Below, piece by piece: positions 1 through 7,617 of a stretch of 9,008 nt of DNA (within the stretch, counting starts at the first letter, position 1; every line of letters starts with the position of its first letter). A model generated the notes under the pieces. It did no database searches. It was not told where the DNA came from and worked only from the letters and a program-made list of their open reading frames with translations. Position numbers and translations under genes: made by a program. Source of the DNA: DATHWB01 sp040902855 (lineage in GTDB: Bacteria; Actinomycetota; Acidimicrobiia; Spongiisociales; ZC4RG35); the NCBI GenBank assembly GCA_040902855.1, contig JBBDWN010000013.1, forward strand, positions 1-9,008. Reading direction: 5' to 3'.

Positions 1-118
1 TGGATTTCCGGTCGTAGGCGCGGGCGAAGACCATCGCGCGGTACAGCCGAAGGGTCATCTCGATGTCGACGGGGGCTTCACCGACGAGTCCGCCTGACGG
101 CGTGAGGATCTGACGCAT
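1..118 (-). CDS. pdhA: Pyruvate/2-oxoacid dehydrogenase E1 component, alpha subunit (5' part only)
   Basis: Only the first 39 codons lie in the window; the gene runs off its left edge. The family is the thiamine-diphosphate-dependent E1 alpha subunit of pyruvate or branched-chain 2-oxoacid dehydrogenase, which decarboxylates the 2-oxoacid and passes the acyl group to the E2 lipoyl domain. What is visible is the typical N-terminus: a segment ILTPSGGLVGEAP, then the helix LYRAMVFARAYDRKS, which matches the family's 'LYxxMvlaRxfDeka' signature. The ATG at 118-116 is the only reasonable start, because the frame meets the ftsK stop codon 7 codons upstream. No Shine-Dalgarno sequence is visible. 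It starts 21 bases after ftsK and is probably co-transcribed with it. Pyruvate versus branched-chain substrate cannot be decided from this fragment. Confidence 0.72.
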   Translation of the reverse strand, partial: MRQILTPSGGLVGEAPVDIEMTLRLYRAMVFARAYDRKS

Positions 119-139
119 TCGACGCGGGAGCGTACCCGA

Positions 140-2413
140 TCAGTGGGCAGAGCCTGCGAGCATCTCGTCGAGCTCCTCGGCGGTCATCAGCACATCACGC
201 GCCTTCGATCCCACCGACGGGCCGACCACACCGCGAGTTTCGAGGATGTCCATCACGCGGCCTGCTCGGGCGAAACCGATGCGAAGTTTCCGTTGGAGCA
301 TGGAGGTGGAGCCGAGCTGGTTGCGAACGATCAGCTCCATCGCCTGGCGCACGATGACCTCTTCCTCGTCGTCCGAGGCTTCGGCGGATGCAACGGACGC
401 CGCCTGTGCCACGTCGAGGACCTCCTGATCCTTGTACTGCGCCTCTCGCTGGGCTTTCACCCAGTCGACAACGGCATGGATCTCGGATTCCCTGACAAAG
501 GCACCCTGGATACGGCGAGGACGCGGCTCCTTCGCCGTGACCACCAGCATGTCACCCATGCCGACCAGCTTCTCGGCTCCTGAGGTGTCGAGGATCACGC
601 GAGAATCCGTCTGGCTGGCGACGCTGAACGCAAGACGGGACGGCACGTTGGCCTTGATCACACCCGTGATCACGTTCACCGAGGGACGCTGGGTGGCGAG
701 GACGAGATGGATGCCCACCGCTCGTGCCATCTGGGCGATGCGGACGATCGATTCCTCGACCTCCCGCCCCGCCACCATCATCAGATCGTTCAATTCGTCG
801 ACCAGCACCACGATGTAGGGGAAGCGGTCGAACTGTTCGATGTCCAGCCCGCCCGCATCGATCTTCTCTCGGTATCCGTCGATGTCACGAACCTTGGCGT
901 CGGCGAGCAGGTCGTAGCGACGGTCCATCTCGGCCACTGCCCACTTGAGTGCGTCGTTCGCCTTCTTCGGGTTCGTGATCACCCGGGTGAGCAGATGCGG
1001 AACCCCGTTGTACTGGCCCAGTTCGACTCGCTTCGGGTCGACCATGATCAGCCGCACGTCATCCGGCGTGGTGCGGGTCAGGATCGAGGTGACGATCGAG
1101 TTGATGCACGAGGACTTGCCCGCACCGGTGGCGCCGGCGATCAACACATGCGGAAGTTCGGAGAGGTTGAGCATCAACGGCATCCCGCTGATGTCCATCC
1201 CGACCGCCACGGTGAGCGGGTGCGTTTCGCGGGCGGCTTCCGGCGAGCGGAGGATGTCGCCAAGCGACACCAACCGCCGCTTGCGGTTGGGCACTTCGAC
1301 TCCGATCGCGCTCTTGCCCGGGATCGGAACCAGGAGGCGGACGTCGGGCGTCGCCAGGGCGTAGGCGATGTCGTGGGCCAGGTTCGACACCTTGTTCACC
1401 TTGACCCCGGGGGCCAATTCGACCTCGTATCGGGTGACGGTGGGGCCCGGCACGATCTTGGTCAGGGCGGCGTCGACTCCGTGCTGGTGCAACGTCTCTT
1501 CGAGAGCACGCGCCGTTTCTTCCAGGGCGCGACGGTTGGTCTCTTCTCCCCCGCCGAACTCGAGCAGTTCCAGGGGAGGGAGCTGGTACCCGCCGTCGAC
1601 GTTCGCGACCACTTTGGTGGGAACCGTGGCGACGGGCTTGGCGGCAGGAGCGGGTTTGGGCACCGGCTGACGCTTCGTCTTGGCCGGAGCGGCATGGCGG
1701 GGTTGACGACGAGGGCGGGGCTGGACGACTGCCGCTCTCTGGGCTCCGGCCACCCGAACGGAGCGGGCAAATGTGCGCATTCCCGAGAAGATCTGGCCGA
1801 ACGCCAGGACCAGTTCCCGGACCGACGTGCGGGTGACGACGAGCACGCCCATGGCGATGACAGCAGTGAGGATGACGAACGCGCCCCACGTTCCGAGAAG
1901 TCTGCGCAACGGGAACGCCAACAGCGCACCGACCGCCCCGCCGCGTTGTTCGACGAGATCGACGTTCTCGGCGAGCGAGACAGCACCGGTCAGCAGATGG
2001 AACATGGCGAGTGAGCCCACGAAGGCTGCGGCGGCTCCGAGCACGAGGCGACCGGTTCCATCGCTACGACGACCGAGGGCGAGAACGAGGCCGACCCCGA
2101 CGAGGATGGTGGGAATGGCGTACGCCCAGACCCCGAAGAGCCACCCGAGCCCGAGATCGATCCAACGACCGGCAGGACCGGCCTGACCGAAGAACGACAG
2201 CGTGACCAGCGTCGCAATGACGATGAGGACGAGTCCCCAGACGTCATCCGCCTGACCGCCGAGGCGATCTCGCAGGAAGTTTCGAACGGTCGCCAGCGTG
2301 ACGGTCGTCCGCGCCTTCTTGGGAGCCGAACGCTTCGAACTGTTGGTTGTGCGCTTCGATGACACCCGTTTCCGCCCCGTGGTTCCCCGACGGGCGGGAG
2401 TCTTCTTGGCCAT
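140..2413 (-). CDS. ftsK: DNA translocase FtsK/SpoIIIE family
   Basis: A 757-residue septal DNA pump that moves chromosome ends across the closing division septum using ATP. Residues 1-50 are very basic. About four membrane segments follow (roughly 58-76, 85-113, 122-143, 175-195), then a short Pro/Ala/Lys-rich linker (about 220-270). The motor has the Walker A motif GATGAGKS at 427-434 and Walker B ending in VDELNDLMM at 538-546. The C-terminal winged-helix gamma domain lies at about 685-745, with QRKLRIGFARAGRVMDILE at 707-725; this domain reads orienting DNA sequences and contacts the XerCD recombinase in known FtsKs. The length is usual for actinobacterial and SpoIIIE-type proteins and lacks the long E. 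coli linker. One oddity is Asn in Walker B where DELADLMM is usual. The ATG at 2413 has no Shine-Dalgarno, but a TAACGT box sits 9 bases upstream, so the mRNA may be leaderless. Confidence 0.96.
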   Translation of the reverse strand: MAKKTPARRGTTGRKRVSSKRTTNSSKRSAPKKARTTVTLATVRNFLRDRLGGQADDVWGLVLIVIATLVTLSFFGQAGPAGRWIDLGLGWLFGVWAYAIPTILVGVGLVLALGRRSDGTGRLVLGAAAAFVGSLAMFHLLTGAVSLAENVDLVEQRGGAVGALLAFPLRRLLGTWGAFVILTAVIAMGVLVVTRTSVRELVLAFGQIFSGMRTFARSVRVAGAQRAAVVQPRPRRQPRHAAPAKTKRQPVPKPAPAAKPVATVPTKVVANVDGGYQLPPLELLEFGGGEETNRRALEETARALEETLHQHGVDAALTKIVPGPTVTRYEVELAPGVKVNKVSNLAHDIAYALATPDVRLLVPIPGKSAIGVEVPNRKRRLVSLGDILRSPEAARETHPLTVAVGMDISGMPLMLNLSELPHVLIAGATGAGKSSCINSIVTSILTRTTPDDVRLIMVDPKRVELGQYNGVPHLLTRVITNPKKANDALKWAVAEMDRRYDLLADAKVRDIDGYREKIDAGGLDIEQFDRFPYIVVLVDELNDLMMVAGREVEESIVRIAQMARAVGIHLVLATQRPSVNVITGVIKANVPSRLAFSVASQTDSRVILDTSGAEKLVGMGDMLVVTAKEPRPRRIQGAFVRESEIHAVVDWVKAQREAQYKDQEVLDVAQAASVASAEASDDEEEVIVRQAMELIVRNQLGSTSMLQRKLRIGFARAGRVMDILETRGVVGPSVGSKARDVLMTAEELDEMLAGSAH

Positions 2414-2422
2414 GTGCAGAGA

Positions 2423-2428
2423 ACGTTA
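2423..2428 (-). promoter_or_regulatory. Candidate -10 box for ftsK (leaderless or nearly so)
   Basis: On the minus strand the hexamer TAACGT (TANNNT type) ends 9 bases before the ftsK ATG. With the usual 6-8 base gap, transcription would start about 2-3 bases before the start codon. No convincing -35 box is visible. The absence of any Shine-Dalgarno before ftsK supports this reading. Confidence 0.35.
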
Positions 2429-2455
2429 TCAGACGGCCGGGCGGTTCCTGCGACT

Positions 2456-2478
2456 CTCCGCGCGAAGCACGCGCGGAG
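2456..2478 (-). terminator. GC-rich hairpin between lipoprotein gene and ftsK
   Basis: A perfect 9-bp inverted repeat, CTCCGCGCG / CGCGCGGAG, with a 5-base loop, lies 11 bases beyond the stop of the lipoprotein gene and ahead of ftsK. Neither strand has a run of T after it, so it is not a textbook intrinsic terminator. It could act as a T-less terminator, as common in GC-rich actinobacteria, as a 3' RNA stabiliser, or as an attenuating hairpin. Confidence 0.45.
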
Positions 2479-2489
2479 CGCGCGAGGAA

Positions 2490-2945
2490 CTACGGGCAGG
2501 GAACTACTTCATCAGCGGCGCGAGGCAGGGCTTCGACTCTCGTGCCGGACACGAGGTACACGTAAATGTCGTCGTCTGCGCCGACCCACAGTTGGAAGAC
2601 GTCGGTCTCGTAGCCCGTGAATCTCGCCTCCCGGGGAAGGGAACTGGCCCGATCGTACGGCGCCAGGAGTTCGGTGGTCGGCATGACGGAGTCCGGATCA
2701 CGCACGTACCGCCGCATCTCGGCTTCCACTCCGGGGATGGGATCGAGCGGCCACATCACATCGAGGAACCCGGCCGATTCCCGGCCCTGACAATCGTCCG
2801 AATACAGCGCGAGAGTCTCGGGGGCGACCACCCCGCCGGAAGGGTCCGTCCATGGCGCCCCCGGATACGGTCCGGTCGTCCCTGGCCCGGCGCACGATGT
2901 GAGGGAGAAGGCGGCCAGGGTGGCCGCAACCACCCGTGAGGTCAT
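2490..2945 (-). CDS. Small putative lipoprotein, function unknown
   Basis: A 151-residue protein I do not recognise. The N-terminus is a lipoprotein signal: a short start (MTSR), a hydrophobic stretch to residue 16, and a lipobox LTSC with the Cys at 18. The mature protein would therefore be lipid-anchored to the outer face of the membrane. The region after the Cys is Pro/Gly-rich (19-40), followed by an acidic, aromatic-containing domain with two further Cys (52 and 150) that could form a disulfide. No catalytic motif is evident. Its ATG overlaps the rnj stop codon in an ATGA, so it is probably translationally coupled to rnj and part of the dapA-rnj transcript. Nothing in the sequence links its function to RNase J or DapA; co-expression is the only clue. 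Confidence 0.72.
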   Translation of the reverse strand: MTSRVVAATLAAFSLTSCAGPGTTGPYPGAPWTDPSGGVVAPETLALYSDDCQGRESAGFLDVMWPLDPIPGVEAEMRRYVRDPDSVMPTTELLAPYDRASSLPREARFTGYETDVFQLWVGADDDIYVYLVSGTRVEALPRAADEVVPCP

Positions 2946-4579
2946 ACGTCCAGCACGACCGGAAGGATCACCGGCTTGCGAGTGGTTTCGGCTCGGATGA
3001 CCGTGGCGGCTGCCTGGCGCACTGCGTTCTGCATCGCTGCATGGTCGAAGGATCCGTCTGTGGCGCGCCGCTCGACCTCGGCTCTGACCGCCTCTGATGC
3101 TTTCTGGAGAATGGCGCTGGGGTCGTCCATGAGACCGTGGCTGTCGAGGTCCGGTCCGAACACGATGGACCCGGTCGAACGTTCGATACCGACGGTCACG
3201 ACGACGACGCCCTCGTCGGCGAGTCTGGAGCGGTCCCGAAGCACTCCGCGCTTGACGTCGCCCACTCCGGCGCCGTCGAAATAGACGTACCCGGCCGGGA
3301 CTGCCCTCCGTTCGACCATCGTCCTGTCACCGTCCAGCACCACCGCGTCGCCGTCTTCCAACACGTCGACCTTGCGGACACCCATCTTGCGGGCGAGTTC
3401 GGCGTGGGCGTGGAGGTGGCGATATTCACCGTGGACGGGAACGAACGCCTCGGGTCGAATCACGTTGAGGAAAGTGAGCAGTTCGTCCCGGGCGGCATGA
3501 CCGGAAACGTGGACCGGTGCATTGCGCCCGTGGAAGACGCGAGCGCCGCGTCGAGTGAGCCGAGAGATGACCTTCGATACGGCGGTCTCGTTGCCCGGAA
3601 TCGGGGTGGCCGAAATGAGCACCGTGTCACCCTCTTCGAGATCGACGAACTTGTGCCTGCCCTGAGCCATCAACGAAAGGGCGGCGAACGGCTCACCCTG
3701 GCTCCCGGTCGTGATCAGGAGCTGTTGGTGGGCGGGCAGGTTCATCAGGTCCTTGATGTCCACCACACTGTTCTTCGGAAGATCGAGCACTTCCAGATCG
3801 AGCCCGACCTCGGTGTTGCGATGCATCGAACGCCCGAAGAAGGCAACTTTGCGCCCGGTGGTGATGCCGGCGTCCGCGATCTGCTGGACGCGGTGGATGT
3901 GCGAGCTGAAGCAGGCGGCGATCACGCGTCCGGGCGCATCGCGCACGATGTCTCGAATCGGCTCGGCCAGCGATGACTCCGACGGCACGAAACCGGGGCG
4001 CTCGGCGTTGGTGGAATCGGAGAGCAGGAGCCGCACCCCCTTCTTGCCGAATTCGGCGAACGTCGGCAGATCGGTCGGGCGACCGTCGATCGGCGTCGGA
4101 TCGAGCTTGAAGTCGCCCGAGTGGATGATGATCCCCTCAGGGGTGTCGAACGCAATACCTGCGGCGTCCGGGACCGAGTGACTGACGGGGATCAGTTGGA
4201 ACTTGAACTGCCCGTGCTTCTTCCATTCGCCGTATTCGACCGGATGCAGCTGGGCGTCGATGCCCAGTTCTTCGATCCGCCCCCGGCAGAACTCGAGGGC
4301 CAGTTTCGTTCCGTACACAGGCACGTTGATATCGCGGAGGAAATAGCCCAGCGCTCCCATGTGGTCCTCGTGACCGTGGGTGAGCAACACGAACTCGACA
4401 TCGTCCTTGCGCTCCATCAGCCACGACCAATCGGGGAACACGAGGTCGACCCCGAGCATGTCTTCCTCGGGGAACATCAGCCCGACATCGATCAGACAGA
4501 TCTTCCCGTCGATCTCGAGCGCCGCGCAGTTGCGGCCGATCTCACCGAGACCGCCGAGAAAGGTGACACGTACGCTCAT
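2942..4579 (-). CDS. rnj: Ribonuclease J (metallo-beta-lactamase/beta-CASP RNase)
   Basis: A 545-residue RNase J, a zinc-dependent 5'-to-3' exo- and endoribonuclease for mRNA decay and rRNA maturation in the cytoplasm. It opens with the family N-terminus VTFLGGLGEIGRNC (5-18). Metal ligands are visible in HGHEDH (68-73), the SH of PVSHSVPD (133-134) and HSGDF (153-157). The beta-CASP part carries HVSGHA (357-362) and PVHGEYRH (381-388), and the C-terminal domain is complete. The frame is open for 52 codons further upstream, but that stretch lies inside dapA. The chosen ATG at 4579 has AGGAG with a 5-base spacer, fits the family start, and overlaps the dapA TGA in an ATGA. It is coupled to dapA upstream and to a lipoprotein gene downstream. 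Confidence 0.97.
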   Translation of the reverse strand: MSVRVTFLGGLGEIGRNCAALEIDGKICLIDVGLMFPEEDMLGVDLVFPDWSWLMERKDDVEFVLLTHGHEDHMGALGYFLRDINVPVYGTKLALEFCRGRIEELGIDAQLHPVEYGEWKKHGQFKFQLIPVSHSVPDAAGIAFDTPEGIIIHSGDFKLDPTPIDGRPTDLPTFAEFGKKGVRLLLSDSTNAERPGFVPSESSLAEPIRDIVRDAPGRVIAACFSSHIHRVQQIADAGITTGRKVAFFGRSMHRNTEVGLDLEVLDLPKNSVVDIKDLMNLPAHQQLLITTGSQGEPFAALSLMAQGRHKFVDLEEGDTVLISATPIPGNETAVSKVISRLTRRGARVFHGRNAPVHVSGHAARDELLTFLNVIRPEAFVPVHGEYRHLHAHAELARKMGVRKVDVLEDGDAVVLDGDRTMVERRAVPAGYVYFDGAGVGDVKRGVLRDRSRLADEGVVVVTVGIERSTGSIVFGPDLDSHGLMDDPSAILQKASEAVRAEVERRATDGSFDHAAMQNAVRQAAATVIRAETTRKPVILPVVLDV

Positions 4580-5457
4580 GAATGCTCCTGGAGATGGACG
4601 AGGGCGGATTCGATGGCCGCCATGGTGGCGTCGGTGGCGTCGAGGACCGGCAGACGTGGCGGTCCGACTGGCTCCCACCAACGGTTCATTGCAGAGCGTA
4701 CCGGTCCTGGGTTCGATTCGAGGAAGCAGGCCCACGAGAGCGGCAGAAGCAGTTGGTGAAGTTCTCGCCCGCGCACGAAGTCGCCTGCGAGGGCGGCATC
4801 AACCATCTCCCGCACCTGGCGACCGGCCAGATGAGATATCACCGACACCACTCCGACCGCTCCCACCGCCATCATCGGCAAGGTGTAGGAGTCCTGACCC
4901 GAGTACACCGCGAGATCGGGAATCGTCCGACACACCTCAGACGTGTGGTCGACATCCATTACTGCGTCCTTCACCCCGAGGATTCGGTCGTGTTCCGCCA
5001 GGCGCGCCAACGTCGGGATTTCGATCAGACGGGCCGTCCGACCGGGGATGTTGTAGAGCAGCACCGGGAGAGGCGTGGCGTCGGCGATGGCGGTGAAATG
5101 GGCGACCAGGCCGCGTTGTTCCGGCTTCGAGTAGTAGGGCGTCACGGCCAACAAGCCGTCAACCCCCGCCTCGGCAGCCCGTTTCGAGAGTTCCACGGAC
5201 TCTGCCGTGTCATACGTTCCGGTCCCGGCCACGACCGTGGCCTTCTCGCCCACTGCGTTCTTCACAGTGGCGAACATCGCCACCTTCTCATCGGCGGTGA
5301 GCGTCGGGGACTCGCCCGTGGTCCCGCAGACGACCAAACCGTCTGACCCGTTGTCGACCAAGTAGCGGGCCAGCCGATGAGCTGCGTCGTGGTCCACCTC
5401 CCCGCTCTGCGTGAACGGGGTGATGATTGCGGTGAGAACTCGGCCGAACGGGTGCAT
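4576..5457 (-). CDS. dapA: 4-hydroxy-tetrahydrodipicolinate synthase
   Basis: A 293-residue class I aldolase-type enzyme that condenses pyruvate with L-aspartate-4-semialdehyde, the first committed step to diaminopimelate (cell wall) and lysine. The pyruvate Schiff-base lysine is K163 in GVKDA. The pocket motif GTTGES is at 45-50, Tyr108-Tyr109 lie in VTPYYSKP, and YNIPGRT at 135-141 supplies the catalytic Tyr135 and the Arg140 that binds the aspartate semialdehyde carboxylate. These correspond to E. coli T44/T45, Y107, Y133, R138 and K161. All key residues are present and the length is normal. The ATG at 5457 is preceded by GAGGAG. It is the first gene of an apparent operon and overlaps rnj by 4 bases. 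Assignment to DapA rather than another aldolase of the same superfamily rests on the Arg140 motif and on the rnj/ftsK context. Confidence 0.95.
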   Translation of the reverse strand: MHPFGRVLTAIITPFTQSGEVDHDAAHRLARYLVDNGSDGLVVCGTTGESPTLTADEKVAMFATVKNAVGEKATVVAGTGTYDTAESVELSKRAAEAGVDGLLAVTPYYSKPEQRGLVAHFTAIADATPLPVLLYNIPGRTARLIEIPTLARLAEHDRILGVKDAVMDVDHTSEVCRTIPDLAVYSGQDSYTLPMMAVGAVGVVSVISHLAGRQVREMVDAALAGDFVRGRELHQLLLPLSWACFLESNPGPVRSAMNRWWEPVGPPRLPVLDATDATMAAIESALVHLQEHS

Positions 5458-5487
5458 CGAACTCCTCGGTGTCAGCGACGCCCGCCG

Positions 5488-5493
5488 AGCATA
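5488..5493 (-). promoter_or_regulatory. Candidate -10 box for dapA-rnj operon
   Basis: The minus-strand hexamer TATGCT lies 30 bases before the dapA ATG, in the 80-base gap shared with the divergent cnoX gene. It would give a leader of about 23 bases containing the GAGGAG ribosome binding site (5462-5467, 4 bases from the ATG). No clear -35 box is visible. Confidence 0.35.
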
Positions 5494-5523
5494 CCGCCCG
5501 GGTGGGTTGGCTCCCGAGCCCGG

Positions 5524-5529
5524 TACATT
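5524..5529 (+). promoter_or_regulatory. Candidate -10 box for cnoX, leaderless transcript
   Basis: TACATT ends 8 bases before the ATG at 5538, so the predicted transcription start falls at or next to the start codon. No usable Shine-Dalgarno exists in the short upstream stretch, which is what a leaderless mRNA would look like. Confidence 0.42.
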
Positions 5530-5537
5530 GCTCCGAG

Positions 5538-6359
5538 ATGAACGTGATCGAAGTCGACGAATCCAGCTTCCACACCGCGGTCCTCGCCGAGAGCGAACGC
5601 CGACCGGTCGTCGTCGACTTCTGGGCGGAATGGTGCGGACCGTGCAAAGTGCTCGGACCGACCCTCGAGCGCCTCGCCGCCGAAGACGATGGAACCTGGC
5701 TTCTCGCCAAAGTAGACGTCGACCAGAACCAAGGGCTCGCCCGTCAGTTCGGAGTGCAGGGCATCCCGACGGTCGTGGCCTTCCAGGACGGCCGGCCGGT
5801 GAACCAGTTCACGGGCGCCCTCCCCGAAGTCCAGGTTCGGGACTTCATCGACTCGATCGTGCCGACGGAGTCGGACATGGAGGCAGCGGCGGCGGAAGCC
5901 GCACTTGACGCCGGGAACCTCGACCTCGCCGAACAAGGCTTCCGCTCGGTACTCGCCAAGGACCCTTCCCACGCCGTCGCCGGCATGGGACTTGCAGGGA
6001 TGCTCCTGGATCGGGATGACGCCCCGGAAGCGCTCGAAGTCCTCGCCCGACTCCCCCGATCCGAAGACGTGAAACGGTTGGAGGCGGCTGCCCGCCTCCT
6101 GAGCGGCGGCGGCGATCTTGAGGCATTGGCAGTCGCGGCGGAATCGGGGGCCGGCCCTGACCGGCTCGCGTACGCCAAGGCGCTGTCGGCCGGCGGGGAC
6201 GCAGCAGAGGCGATGGAACTCCTCGTCGAACTCGTCTCCGAGCGGGGAGACGAGGCAGAGGACGCCCGCACCGCCCTCCTCGACCTCTTCGAAGTCCTGG
6301 GGAACGAGGGACCACTGGTGTCGACGTATCGGCGCAGACTCGCCTCCGCCCTCTTCTGA
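5538..6359 (+). CDS. cnoX: CnoX/YbbN-type thioredoxin-TPR protein (co-chaperedoxin)
   Basis: A 273-residue cytoplasmic protein with an N-terminal thioredoxin fold (about 1-110) and a C-terminal all-helical TPR-like region (about 111-273). The thioredoxin active site WCGPCK spans 32-37 (Cys33, Cys36), with the cis-proline at Pro77 in GIPT. The end, ALLDLFEVLG...YRRRLASALF, is characteristic of the YbbN family. Known members hold unfolding proteins and protect them from oxidation before handing them to GroEL or DnaK. With both Cys intact this member should also reduce disulfides, unlike E. coli YbbN, whose motif is degenerate. The frame is open 23 codons further upstream, but the ATG at 5538 fits the family start and the TACATT box. 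It faces away from dapA and converges with the cNMP-binding gene, 49 bases away. Confidence 0.88.
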   Translation: MNVIEVDESSFHTAVLAESERRPVVVDFWAEWCGPCKVLGPTLERLAAEDDGTWLLAKVDVDQNQGLARQFGVQGIPTVVAFQDGRPVNQFTGALPEVQVRDFIDSIVPTESDMEAAAAEAALDAGNLDLAEQGFRSVLAKDPSHAVAGMGLAGMLLDRDDAPEALEVLARLPRSEDVKRLEAAARLLSGGGDLEALAVAAESGAGPDRLAYAKALSAGGDAAEAMELLVELVSERGDEAEDARTALLDLFEVLGNEGPLVSTYRRRLASALF

Positions 6360-6408
6360 CCCCCGTTTCGGGCTCTCGGACGGCCGGACCCGAGGTCAGA
6401 GGCTGGAA

Positions 6409-6831
6409 CTACTCTTCAAAGAGGGCGTTCTCGCCGGCTCTCGCCGCGGCCATCGCTTTGAGATCCTTCGCGATCTCTGGATACTTCTCCATCAGGCCCT
6501 CGAAGGCGCGTGCACTTATCACGATGAGCTTCGACGCCGATGTCGTGACGACGGTGGCCGACCGCGTACTCCGATTGAGAAGAGCCATCTCACCCAGGAC
6601 GGCGCCAGGACCCACCTCCCCGACCTTCTTCCCACCTACGAGGATGTCGGCCGAGCCCTCCACTATCACCTCGAGCTCGTGCGGGCGAGAGTCCTGTTCC
6701 ATCAGCACGGTGCCGGCGGGAACCTCTATGTCATCGGTGAATGGGGCCAGCGCCTTCAACCTGCGGTTCCCCAACTGCGCGAACGTCGGGCTTGACTTGA
6801 GTCGCGCGAGTTTGGGGTCGATCTTCCTCAT
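6409..6831 (-). CDS. Stand-alone cyclic-nucleotide-binding domain protein (Crp/cNMP fold)
   Basis: A 140-residue protein that is essentially one cyclic-nucleotide-binding beta-roll with no DNA-binding or enzyme domain. The phosphate-binding cassette is visible at about 76-95: GAVLGEMALLNRSTRSATV, with Gly80-Glu81 and Arg90-Ser91 in the places of CAP Gly-Glu and Arg82-Ser83, so it probably binds cAMP or cGMP. The C-terminus (about 108-132) is helical. GTG at 6837 is also possible, but GGAGGG lies 7 bases before the ATG at 6831 and only 1 base before that GTG, so ATG is preferred. It starts 87 bases after the end of the cyclase fusion on the same strand. I infer that it is a receptor or effector for that cyclase; its output partner is unknown. 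Confidence 0.85.
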   Translation of the reverse strand: MRKIDPKLARLKSSPTFAQLGNRRLKALAPFTDDIEVPAGTVLMEQDSRPHELEVIVEGSADILVGGKKVGEVGPGAVLGEMALLNRSTRSATVVTTSASKLIVISARAFEGLMEKYPEIAKDLKAMAAARAGENALFEE

Positions 6832-6918
6832 GGACACGCCCTCCGGGGCCGGACTTCGGTTCGACGCCGATCCTACGACATCGATCCACCGCGTGAGGAG
6901 CTCGACACCATGGGCAAA

Positions 6919-7617
6919 TCACTCGGCGACTGCGTACAACTCCCAAGCGCCCGGTACACCTCTCAGTTCGTGGGTCCCCCGGTGCGTGAAGTCGATGCCC
7001 GAGCCGGTCACTGCGTCCTTGACCGTCCCAGACACCAGCACTTCGTTCGGCGTAGCGAGCGCCCCGATGCGAGCCCCGATATGAACGGCGATTCCGCCGA
7101 GATCATCGCCCAGGGCCTCGCATTCCCCCAGGTGGATTCCCGCCCTCACCTGAAGATCGAGGTTCGACACTTCATGGAGCGTGGCGACGGCACACTGAAT
7201 AGCTCTGGCAGGGCTGTCGAAGGCCGACAGGAAGCCGTCCCCGGTCTGTTTGATCTCCCTACCGCCAAAGTGCTCGAGCTGGCTGCGGACGACATCGTTG
7301 TGGCGTTCGAGCCGCGAGCGCCATTCGGCATCCCCGACCATGGCCGCCTGTTTCGTAGACTCGACGATGTCCGTGAACATGACGGCGGACAGAAACCGGT
7401 CAGGGGCCGGAAGCGTCTTGCCCATCGTCTTGAGTGCCCGTCGATAGTCCTCCAAGTACGTTGGGGATCTGGCCAGGTAATCGGGTTCAAGCCGTCTACG
7501 GAAAATAGAGGAGCTGAAGACGGTGGCCCACTCGGCGACCGTCATCACATAGTCACCAGCCATTTGAGAGTAGAGAAGCCAACGCTCGAGGTGCTCTTCC
7601 GACCGGAAGAGGTTCAT
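6919..7617 (-). other. Cyclase half of the fusion: adenylate/guanylate cyclase catalytic domain
   Basis: Taken alone this is a 232-residue frame from ATG 7617. In fusion numbering (start 8100), the cyclase has metal-binding Asp244 in FTDIVEST, Lys284 and Asp288 in KQTGDGF, and the dimer-arm motif GGIAVHIGARI at 335-345 with Arg344. Cyclases of this class work as dimers, converting ATP (or GTP) to the 3',5'-cyclic nucleotide. Lys284 favours ATP, but the second base-recognition position is Ile337, and His340 replaces the usual transition-state Asn. His there is, as I recall, common in bacterial soluble cyclases of this subgroup. The first 17 residues of this frame are MerB-like rather than cyclase, which argues against ATG 7617 being a real start. 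Confidence 0.85.

Noticed and set aside
707..2014. Long plus-strand frame (435 codons) across ftsK
   Set aside because: It is a shadow of ftsK caused by GC-rich codon use. Its translation is His/Arg/Asp-rich with no family features, while the minus strand has all FtsK motifs.
4580..4735. Rnj start 52 codons further upstream
   Set aside because: That stretch lies inside dapA, gives an Arg/Pro-rich non-family sequence, and ATG 4579 has a good AGGAG site and the family N-terminus.
4582..5346. Plus-strand 254-codon frame across dapA
   Set aside because: It is an antisense shadow with low-complexity His/Arg content; dapA on the minus strand has all catalytic residues.
6360..6408. Bidirectional terminator between cnoX and the cNMP-binding gene
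   Set aside because: Only weak 5-bp pairings (CTCGG/CCGAG) and no T tract are visible in the 49-base convergent gap, which is not enough to call.
6919..7617. Cyclase as an independent gene starting at ATG 7617
   Set aside because: There is no ribosome binding site before this ATG. The first residues continue MerB homology rather than begin a cyclase, and the upstream frame is the same with only one TGA between. Kept as the C-terminal half of a fusion.
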